Shown: positions 15,855 to 21,434 of the stretch, one piece after another
Layout: the number at the start of each line of letters is the position of its first letter
Numbering within the stretch: position 1 is the first letter of the stretch
Origin: JAKZSU01 sp047517485
Lineage (GTDB): Bacteria > Pseudomonadota > Alphaproteobacteria > UBA7887
Length of the DNA stretch: 21,434 bases
Direction: 5' to 3'
Assembly (NCBI GenBank): GCA_047517485.1
Contig: JAKZSU010000212.1
Location: 1 to 21,434, forward strand
Made by a program: the position numbers and the translations under genes
Notes under the pieces: generated by a model
The model's database searches: none
The model's input: only the letters and a program-made list of their open reading frames with translations
What the model was told of the DNA's origin: nothing

Positions 15855-16607
15855 GCGCCGTCGATCAGCAGCGTGTCGCCCGAGTGATAGGCGCTGGCGT
15901 CGCTCGCCAAATAGACCGCGACGGCGCCGAAATCCCGCGGTTGCCCCCAGCGCCGCGCCGGCACGCGTTTGAGCACCCGGTCCTTGACCACGTCCAACCC
16001 CATCCAGTCGCGCGTCATGTCGGTTTCGATCCACCCCGGCAGGATCGCGTTGGCGCGGATCTGATAGCGTCCGAGCTCGACCGCGAGCGCGCGCATCATC
16101 GACACCACGCCGCCTTTCGACGCCGCGTAATGTTCGCCCTTGGGCTGGCCCTCGATCGACGCCAGGCTCGAGGTGACCACGAGCGAGCCGCCGCCGCCGC
16201 GCTCGACCATATGGCGCGCGACACCGCGCAGGGTGAAGAACACCCCGTCGAGATTGACCGAGAGCACGCGGCGCCATTCGTCGGCGGTCATTTCGAGAAA
16301 CGACGGCGCGCGTCCCGACACCCCGGCGTTGGCGAAACACGCGTCGATCCGGCCCAAGGTCGCCAGCGCCTCGGCGATCGCCGCCTCGACCGCGGCCTCG
16401 TCGGCGACATCGCACACTTGCGCGAGCACCCGGGTGCCGTGGGCTTCGAGCTGTTCGCCGGCGCGCCGTCTTGTCGGCGCTGCTGCCCCAGATGCAGATA
16501 TCGGCGCCGGCCGCCGCCATCGCCTCCGCCATGGCAAGCCCGATTCCGCCGTTGCCGCCGGTTACCAGGGCGACCTTGCCGGTCAGGTCGAAGGGGTTTG
16601 CGGTCAT
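15839..16607 (-). pseudogene. Short-chain dehydrogenase/reductase, frameshifted
   Basis: The start ATG at 16607 has GAGGA 8 bases upstream and encodes L-T-G-K-V-A-L-V-T-G-G-N-G-G-I-G, the Rossmann start of an SDR. The frame is lost about 46 codons later in a GC tract (16458-16468) and continues in another frame to the stop at 15839, with C-D-V-A-D, N-A-G, T-S-S and Y-A-A-S-K all intact. The span of 769 bases is not a multiple of three; an extra base or a loss of two would explain it. Restored, it would be about 256 residues, a normal length. It may be a real pseudogene or a sequencing error. The substrate is unknown. It diverges from the crotonase. Confidence 0.8.
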
Positions 16608-16742
16608 CGCGAATTCCTCGATGATAAAATTGGTGTGGCGCGGATTCGGCAGTCTGCATGGCTTCGCGCTGGACGCAAGCGGCGGCGGCATGAAATCATG
16701 GGCCTTGAAAAAAACTTGGCGCAGCATTGGGGAGACCATCTC

Positions 16743-17546
16743 GTGAGCGATACCGCGACCACGGCAACCAGCGGGCGGATTCGCGGCGAATCGCGCGCCC
16801 CGCTATTTGTCATCACCATCGACCGGCCGGCCAAGCGCAACGCCTTCACCCCGGCGATGCTGACCCAGTTGGCCGAGGCCTACACCGCCTACGAGGCGGA
16901 TGCGGCGTGCCGCTGCGCGGTGGTGTGCGCCGCCGGCGATCATTTCACCGGCGGTCTCGATCTGACTCACGTCGCGCCTCATATCGCCACCGGCAATACG
17001 CTATTCCCGCCGGGCTCGATCGATCCGTTCGACATGCGCAGCCCCCGGCGCACCAAGCCGGTGGTGGTCGCGGTCAAGGGCTGGTGTCTGACCTTGGGGA
17101 TCGAATTGATGCTCGCCGCCGATATCGTCGTCGCCGCCGACGACACCAAGTTCTCCCAGCTCGAGGTTCAGCGCAACCTGATGGCCAGTGGCGGCGCCAC
17201 CATCCGCATGGCCGAGCGCGCCGGCATGGGCAACGCGCTGCGCTATCTGTTGACCGGCGATTTTTTCGATGCCGCGGAAGCGCTGCGGCTCGGCTTCGTG
17301 CAAGAGGTGGTGCCGGCCGGCGAAGAGTTGCCCCGCGCCATCGCGCTCGCCGAGACCGTTGCCGCGCAAGCGCCGCTCGCGGTGCGCGCCACCCTCGCCA
17401 ACGTCCGCCTCGCCTTCGAGCACGGACCGGAGGCGGCGATCGCCACGTTCACCGAGACCCAGCGGGCGTTGATGGCGTCCGACGATGCCAAGGAAGGCCT
17501 GGCCTCGTTCGAGGAACGCCGTCCCGGGCGCTTCAAGGGACGCTGA
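16743..17546 (+). CDS. Enoyl-CoA hydratase/isomerase (crotonase) family protein
   Basis: The 267-residue product has the crotonase fold: I-D-R-P-A-K-R-N-A-F, the oxyanion-hole stretch D-H-F-T-G-G-L-D-L, the helix G-W-C-L-T-L-G-I-E-L-M-L-A-A-D, then F-S-Q-L-E-V and a typical C-terminus ending in a double-arginine F-E-E-R-R-P-G-R-F. Glutamates stand at both positions that act as acid/base in enoyl-CoA hydratases (in G-I-E-L and Q-L-E-V), so hydratase activity is possible. GTG at 16743 is chosen because GGGGAG lies 8 bases upstream; ATG 16698 would add 15 residues with a poorer site. It diverges from the SDR, a pairing that could suggest acyl-CoA metabolism, but the substrate cannot be named. 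Confidence 0.88.
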   Translation: MSDTATTATSGRIRGESRAPLFVITIDRPAKRNAFTPAMLTQLAEAYTAYEADAACRCAVVCAAGDHFTGGLDLTHVAPHIATGNTLFPPGSIDPFDMRSPRRTKPVVVAVKGWCLTLGIELMLAADIVVAADDTKFSQLEVQRNLMASGGATIRMAERAGMGNALRYLLTGDFFDAAEALRLGFVQEVVPAGEELPRAIALAETVAAQAPLAVRATLANVRLAFEHGPEAAIATFTETQRALMASDDAKEGLASFEERRPGRFKGR

Positions 17547-17655
17547 TCGCGCGCTTCCGAATGCGCAAATCGATTCGACTTTCCGGGCTCGCGCCGCCAT
17601 ATCGAGTCCCTGGCACAGAAAGTGTCAGAAGAGGGTCCGAGAAGGAGGGCCGATT

Positions 17656-18261
17656 ATGTACGGAGTTTCAGAACTCGGGTTCGCGCAATCGTTTTTTGCC
17701 GGCATGCAATCGCCAATGATGCAGTTTGCCTTCGGCGAAGACGACGACCGTGGCGGCATCGAGAACAAGCTGCGCGCAAAACTCGACAATCTTTTCAAGC
17801 ATTTCCACCACCAATTCGATAAGCGCGTCAAGGCGGTCGACAGGGCGATGGAGTCGACGCGGCCATTGGTCGACGACGCGGTGTCGATCACCGCCGGCAC
17901 CTTCAGCCTCAGCATCGAGATGATGTCCACCGACTTCGAGGGCAACACTACGGTGCAAAGCCTGGTCATCGAGGCTTCGGTCTTCCGGCTCGAGGCCAAC
18001 ACCCCCGAAGGCACGGTGGTGATGGATTTCTCGGGCGCGAAAATCGAGATGAGCCAGACCGAGATCGAGGACGGCCAAGCGGTGAGCTATTACAGCCGCA
18101 GCGCCGAATTCTCGAGTTTCGACCTGTTCGCCGGCAACAACGAGAGCTTCATCGAGGCGCATCTGGCGATCGCCACCTTGACCGAGACCCAAATCGCGCT
18201 GCAAGCCTATCGCGAGGACGGCGATCTCAGCCTACTCGAGCAACTGTTCACCGAGGCCTGA
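17656..18261 (+). CDS. Unrecognised acidic protein of 201 residues
   Basis: I do not recognise this protein. The ATG at 17656 has a near-perfect ribosome binding site (AAGGAGG, 6 bases upstream), which makes a real gene likely. The first 40 residues are methionine- and phenylalanine-rich, then a charged amphipathic helix carries K-H-F-H-H-Q-F-D-K-R-V-K. From about 75 the sequence alternates in a beta-strand manner (T-F-S-L-S-I-E-M-M, T-T-V-Q-S-L-V-I-E-A-S-V-F-R-L-E) up to about 165, and it ends in acidic helices. There is no signal peptide, membrane segment or cysteine. It stands alone between the crotonase (109 bases upstream) and a structured repeat. No function is proposed. Confidence 0.75.
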   Translation: MYGVSELGFAQSFFAGMQSPMMQFAFGEDDDRGGIENKLRAKLDNLFKHFHHQFDKRVKAVDRAMESTRPLVDDAVSITAGTFSLSIEMMSTDFEGNTTVQSLVIEASVFRLEANTPEGTVVMDFSGAKIEMSQTEIEDGQAVSYYSRSAEFSSFDLFAGNNESFIEAHLAIATLTETQIALQAYREDGDLSLLEQLFTEA

Positions 18262-18270
18262 GCGCCGGTT

Positions 18271-18302
18271 AAAAAAACCAGACTGCGCGATGCGCAGTCT
18301 GG
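18271..18302 (-). terminator. Perfect intrinsic-terminator-like hairpin with T7 tract (minus strand)
   Basis: Read on the minus strand, CCAGACTGCGC and GCGCAGTCTGG form an 11-bp perfect stem with a 3-base loop, followed at once by seven T residues (complement of A 18271-18277). This is the best intrinsic terminator in the window. The nearest minus-strand gene upstream of it is the NosR-like gene, ending 310 bases away, with tRNA-Thr on the other strand in between. It is part of repeat copy C. Confidence 0.7.
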
Positions 18303-18359
18303 CAAGCGCGACCGCGCGCCCGAGCTTATGCGAGGCAAGCCTGCGTGGCGCCTGAACGC
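18278..18359. repeat. Dispersed structured repeat, copy C
   Basis: This 82-bp copy has the same length and layout as copy B: an 11-bp hairpin (18278-18302) abutting the 57-bp core (18303-18359). The core differs from copy B at five positions. The hairpin is perfectly paired. Compared with copy B, one base pair changes from A-T to G-C on both sides, which is compensatory. It lies 16 bases after the stop of the unrecognised gene and about 65 bases before tRNA-Thr. Confidence 0.85.
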
Positions 18360-18383
18360 TCTTCAGAAGTCGTTCTTGCCGCC

Positions 18384-18412
18384 TTGCGCGCATCGGGCAC
18401 GCCGCGTATGTT
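18384..18412 (+). promoter_or_regulatory. Probable promoter of tRNA-Thr
   Basis: TTGCGC (18384-18389) and TATGTT (18407-18412) have a 17-base spacer. The bases after the -10 box are GC-rich (CGCGCCCG), as in discriminators of stable-RNA promoters. Transcription would begin about 6 bases before the mature tRNA. Confidence 0.5.
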
Positions 18413-18424
18413 CGCGCCCGCATC

Positions 18425-18500
18425 GCCGCCTTAGCTCAGCTGGTAGAGCATCGCATTCGTAATGCGGGGGTCGCAGGTTCGAATCCTGCAGGCGGCACCA
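18425..18500 (+). tRNA. tRNA-Thr (anticodon CGT)
   Basis: The 76-base gene folds as a full cloverleaf. The acceptor stem pairs GCCGCCT with AGGCGGC, the D arm has GCTCAGCTGGTAGAGC, the anticodon stem pairs TCGCA with TGCGG around TTCGTAA (anticodon CGT, decoding ACG), and the T arm is GCAGG-TTCGAAT-CCTGC. The CCA end is encoded (18498-18500). It stands alone with its own likely promoter, and its 3' end shows no obvious integration site or duplicated tRNA end nearby. Confidence 0.97.
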
Positions 18501-18612
18501 CCCCTCCCAAGGTCCAGCCCGATAGTGCCCGTCCAAAATCCAGGGAAACGAATTCCATGTCCCCGGGACTTCGGAGCGCGGCCAAACCGACCGCATTAGG
18601 TTGAAAAAGGCG
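18501..18612. other. Intergenic spacer after tRNA-Thr
   Basis: This 112-bp spacer separates tRNA-Thr from the 3' end of the convergent NosR-like gene. It has a short palindrome GTCCCCGGGAC but no convincing terminator with a T-run for either gene, and no coding signal. Confidence 0.5.
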
Positions 18613-20829
18613 CTAGCCGCCGGCGGCGGATCCGGGCACGGCGGCGCCGGCGAGGGGGGCCATTTTGGGCCGGCGTCCGGCGCTCACCAGGGGCGGGCAG
18701 ACGTGCTGGTCGTGATAGAGCACCTGGCAATCGAGACAGTAGAAACACTCGTCCATTTTGATCTTGCCGCTGGGCTCGATGGCGTTGATCGGACAGCGCC
18801 GGGCGCAGAGTTGGCACGGCGTGCCGCATTCGGCGCGGCGCTTGAGCAGGTTGACCATGCGCAGCTTGCCGCCGATCGCCATCGCCGCGCCGAGCGGGCA
18901 GAGGAAGCGGCAGAAGAAGCGTTCGACGGTGAGCCCGGCGGCGAGCACCGTCGCGGCGTAGATCACATACGGCCAATCGCGCGCGAAATGCAGCGAGATC
19001 GCGGTCTTGAACGGCTCGACCTCGGCCGCGGTATTGGCGATCGTCATCGAATAGAACGACAGCGCGACGAGCACCGCGAGCACGCCGTATTTCACCGGCC
19101 ACAAAATTTGGTGGGCGCGTTGGCCGAGATTGAGCTGGCGCACCCCGAGCGCTTGCGCCGCCTTGGCGAGGAGTTCCTGCAGCGCGCCGAACGGGCACAG
19201 CCAGCCGCAGAAAATGCCGCGGCCCCAGACGAAGAAGGTAACCACGACGAAAGCGATCAAGATGACGATCAACGGATCGGCGAGGAACACCACCAACCCG
19301 GTGCCGTTCGCCGCCGAATGCAGCCAACTCAGCACATTGACGATGGTCACCTGGGCGCCGACGGTCCACCCCAGCCACACCAGCACGAAACCGAGAAAGG
19401 CCAAGCGCACCGTTTGCAGCAGCTTCGGGCGTTTGGCGAACCAATCCATCCACGCCAAGATGCCGCACAACGCCGCCAGCGCGACCAAAAGAATAGCAAT
19501 GTTGACGCTTTGGGTTCGCCACGCCGCGAGCCAAACCGGTTCTTCCGAGTCGGCGGCCACCGCGCCGAGGCCGGTGGGCATCAGGATGAATTCGTCGGCG
19601 AGCGCATAATCGAGGCGAAACGCCGCCGCCGGCTCGCCCGCCTGGCTTTCGACGGTAAGTTCGAGCGCCCACGGTCGCACCGGATCGATACCGGAATCGG
19701 CGTCGATCCAGAACAAGCCCATTTCGGCGAATTTCGGCTTGTCCGCGCCATGCAGGAACCCGAGATAGCGGTAATTGTCCTTGCTGAGCGGGAAACTTTT
19801 ACCGTTCTGAAGCAGCCGCAACCGTTTGAACGGGCCGCTCGAGAACTGTTTTTCGCCGTCGATCGAGTACGGCCCGATCGACATAATACCGAGCATCAAG
19901 TCGTTCGGATTGCGGCCGCTGACGAACAGATCGTACCACCGGTCGCCGAGCAGGTTGCGCCCGACGGTCGGGGTCATCACCGGGCCGGCAAAGAGCTCGA
20001 CCAGCAGATCGTCGTCGTAGGTCGGTTGGCCCAATCCGCTGTCGCGCTCGTGGGCATAGAGATAAAGGTCGGCATTGCTCGCGGTATTGGACAGCTCAGG
20101 GTCGTTGACCCCGGCGGCACCCGCCTGGGCCTTGTCGATCCGCAAGCGACCAATCGCGCCACTATCGACCAGCGTCGCAAAACCGCTGGCGCGATAGCCG
20201 ACGACATCCATCACCGGATGATCGTGCAATCGAATACCCTTCGCCCGGGCGATCAGGCGCGCGGCGCGGAGAATTGCCGCGTTGAACAGGATCGCACTGA
20301 TCGTCGCCGACGATATGCCGTCGACCGAACCCGCTTCCTGAGCCTTGGTCAGTTGTACCCGCAGCGGCGCGCGAATATCGATGCCGGCATATTGCGCCGC
20401 GAACGCCGGCACCAGATCCTGCAGCATGATCAGGTCGATTATCGGCTCGCGGTGATCGACGACGGTGGCGCCGGCCAGGGTCCCGTCGAGCCGCAAGCCC
20501 ACGGCGATGACGAATTCGAGCGACGAAAATCCCAGCGACTCGGTGATATCGCGGGTAGCGAACACATAGCCGGCCAAGGTGCCGTCGGCAAACACCGGCG
20601 CGACCCGGGGATCGGCTTCCAAGGGCTCGACGCTGGTCACTTCGGGAAACAGCGTCTGGGCCAAATCAATAGTGAGCCAATCGGCGCCGAGGTTCGGATT
20701 GGCCCATGCCGCCAGCGGCACGCCGGGCGCGTCGTCTTCGGCGCGCGGACTCCGCCCATCCGCGATCAGCGCCACGCCGGCCACAACCACGGCGGTCAAG
20801 ACAGTGAGAAATCTTCGGCTCAAACGCAT
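18613..20829 (-). CDS. NosR/NirI-family flavin and iron-sulfur membrane protein
   Basis: The 738-residue protein has the NosR layout: an N-terminal signal/anchor (about 5-22), a periplasmic FMN-binding domain (about 80-190) with the covalent flavin motif D-G-I-S-S-A-T (170-176; T176 the likely attachment site), a further periplasmic domain to about 435, about five membrane helices, and two C-x3-C-P motifs (C541/C545, C640/C644). It ends with ferredoxin-like cysteines (C668, C672, C675, C679 and C695, C698, C701, C711). NosR passes electrons from the quinol pool to periplasmic N2O reductase and is needed for nosZ function. ATG 20829 has GAGG 4 bases upstream; TTG 20871 is less likely. No nosZ or other nos gene is within the window, so the name nosR is withheld. 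Confidence 0.85.
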   Translation of the reverse strand: MRLSRRFLTVLTAVVVAGVALIADGRSPRAEDDAPGVPLAAWANPNLGADWLTIDLAQTLFPEVTSVEPLEADPRVAPVFADGTLAGYVFATRDITESLGFSSLEFVIAVGLRLDGTLAGATVVDHREPIIDLIMLQDLVPAFAAQYAGIDIRAPLRVQLTKAQEAGSVDGISSATISAILFNAAILRAARLIARAKGIRLHDHPVMDVVGYRASGFATLVDSGAIGRLRIDKAQAGAAGVNDPELSNTASNADLYLYAHERDSGLGQPTYDDDLLVELFAGPVMTPTVGRNLLGDRWYDLFVSGRNPNDLMLGIMSIGPYSIDGEKQFSSGPFKRLRLLQNGKSFPLSKDNYRYLGFLHGADKPKFAEMGLFWIDADSGIDPVRPWALELTVESQAGEPAAAFRLDYALADEFILMPTGLGAVAADSEEPVWLAAWRTQSVNIAILLVALAALCGILAWMDWFAKRPKLLQTVRLAFLGFVLVWLGWTVGAQVTIVNVLSWLHSAANGTGLVVFLADPLIVILIAFVVVTFFVWGRGIFCGWLCPFGALQELLAKAAQALGVRQLNLGQRAHQILWPVKYGVLAVLVALSFYSMTIANTAAEVEPFKTAISLHFARDWPYVIYAATVLAAGLTVERFFCRFLCPLGAAMAIGGKLRMVNLLKRRAECGTPCQLCARRCPINAIEPSGKIKMDECFYCLDCQVLYHDQHVCPPLVSAGRRPKMAPLAGAAVPGSAAGG

Positions 20830-20944
20830 TCGTCCTCGTCCCTTGCGCGCCGCCTTGTGGCCAATTGCCAAAGGCCTGCCTGCAGCAACCGTTTTCCACG
20901 TATCGGGGGTTGGCGCGTGAAGCTAGCGGCTCTTCCGCCAATCG

Positions 20945-20960
20945 TCTAGTGGACACTAGA
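20945..20960. promoter_or_regulatory. Perfect palindrome, candidate operator
   Basis: TCTAGTG and CACTAGA form a perfect 7-bp inverted repeat with a 2-base spacer, about mid-way between two divergent genes. Size and symmetry suit a dimeric repressor or activator. No known binding consensus is matched. Confidence 0.4.
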
Positions 20961-21077
20961 TCCGCCATAAACGTCGGCCAGGGTCGCGGAAATCGCATGG
21001 GAATTACAAATTCAGGTCTATGCCCTTCACCGCATCGGCGATACACTTTCGCTGCTGTAATAAGACTAATGCGTGAA

Positions 21078-21121
21078 CATTGCGGCGAAAGCGGCGCTAT
21101 GGACCGCGACCATCCGCAATG
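21078..21121 (+). promoter_or_regulatory. Inverted repeat in the presumed leader of the amidohydrolase-like gene
   Basis: CATTGCGG (21078-21085) pairs with CCGCAATG (21114-21121). An inner pairing of ATGG with CCAT can form instead of a large loop. It ends 12 bases before the ribosome binding site, so it could be a leader hairpin or a protein site. Confidence 0.35.
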
Positions 21122-21146
21122 ACAATCAGAAAAGGGAGGGTTTTCT

Positions 21147-21434
21147 ATGTCGTCATGGCTCAGCGAACGCGAACTAAGGCTCGTTGAGGGTGCCGAGAAT
21201 CTCGAATTCGATTCACCGGTGCCCACGCAAATCGTTTCGAACGGCGAGTATCTGCCGCCGAAGCAGTCCCCCAAACAAAAGCAGGTTGAAGAGCGGATCA
21301 AGGAATTGGCCGATGAGAACGCCAAATATCTTGGCATGTCTCGGCGCCAGTTCCTGCAGACCAGCTGTGGCATGGCCACCGCATTCCTGGCGATGAGCCA
21401 GGTTTACGGCACCGATGCCTTCCGCGTTAGCGAA
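21147..21434 (+). CDS. Amidohydrolase-like protein with internal Tat motif (N-terminal part, cut by window edge)
   Basis: Only 96 residues are present. The ATG at 21147 has an excellent ribosome binding site (GGGAGGG at 21134-21140). The sequence has a polar N-terminal region with S-N-G-E-Y-L-P-P-K-Q-S, a charged helix, then S-R-R-Q-F-L (65-70) and a hydrophobic stretch T-S-C-G-M-A-T-A-F-L-A-M. I recall this arrangement from the N-termini of Tat-exported amidohydrolase-family proteins, in which a TIM-barrel hydrolase follows, but the catalytic domain is outside the window, so this is a recognition from the leader alone. It diverges from the NosR-like gene. Confidence 0.55.
   Translation, partial: MSSWLSERELRLVEGAENLEFDSPVPTQIVSNGEYLPPKQSPKQKQVEERIKELADENAKYLGMSRRQFLQTSCGMATAFLAMSQVYGTDAFRVSE

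Larger units (their letters stand above)
20830..21146. other. Divergent intergenic region between the NosR-like and amidohydrolase-like genes
   Basis: This 317-bp gap must hold both promoters, but I find no clear -35/-10 pair and no FNR/NNR-type TTGAT-N4-ATCAA site. It does hold a 16-bp palindrome at 20945-20960 and an inverted repeat at 21078-21121, listed separately. No coding signal is evident. Confidence 0.5.

Noticed and set aside
18425..18612. tRNA-Thr as an integration site for a genomic island
   Set aside because: There is no integrase and no duplicated tRNA 3' end nearby in the window.
18601..20949. 782-residue plus-strand frame opposite the NosR-like gene
   Set aside because: It is rich in Arg, His, Gln and Glu with no motif, while the minus-strand frame has clear domains. 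It is an antisense shadow.

Overview
The window reads as a GC-rich alphaproteobacterial chromosome, most likely Rhodospirillales or a close relative. The evidence is the gene order rpmH-rnpA-yidD-yidC-engB-argB, the tsaD-gpsA pair divergent from a hemC-hemD-mitofilin-hemY cluster, and a DUF2336 protein. The assignment is by protein recognition and synteny from memory; no database search was run.

Layout. 1-52 holds the first codons of what looks like an IS630-type transposase leaving the left edge (minus strand). 170-4426 is a plus-strand run: a strong promoter, then ribosomal protein L34, the RNase P protein, YidD, the YidC insertase, the EngB GTPase and acetylglutamate kinase (ArgB). A 243-bp gap then carries two copies of a structured repeat. 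4670-7748 is a minus-strand signalling pair: a PAS-PAS-GAF-GGDEF diguanylate cyclase overlapping a DUF2336 protein. 7840-9455 (plus) is a HAD pyrimidine-nucleotidase-like phosphatase followed by dapD. 9452-11499 (minus) is tsaD-gpsA. 11500-11858 is almost filled by a 275-bp palindromic element that ends three bases before the hemC start codon. 11859-15854 (plus) is hemC, a single ORF joining HemD (uroporphyrinogen-III synthase) to a membrane-anchored Mic60/HemX-like domain, and hemY with a C-terminal zinc ribbon. 15839-16607 (minus) is a frameshifted short-chain dehydrogenase. 16743-17546 is a crotonase and 17656-18261 an unrecognised 201-residue protein. A third copy of the structured repeat and tRNA-Thr(CGT) follow. 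18613-20829 (minus) is a NosR-like flavin/iron-sulfur membrane protein, and 21147 to the edge is the start of a Tat-type amidohydrolase-like protein.

How the genes work together. The left block serves translation, tRNA maturation and membrane protein insertion, with argB (arginine) and dapD (lysine/diaminopimelate) as amino acid genes. The cyclase/DUF2336 pair interrupts what I remember as a common argB-HAD-dapD order in related genomes. The haem block makes hydroxymethylbilane and then uroporphyrinogen III, and links that step physically to an inner-membrane scaffold protein. The most notable points are the HemD-Mic60 fusion, the three-stem palindromic element next to hemC, the 82-bp repeat whose hairpin shows one compensatory base-pair change, and a NosR homologue with no nosZ beside it. 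No CRISPR array, phage region or defence system is visible.
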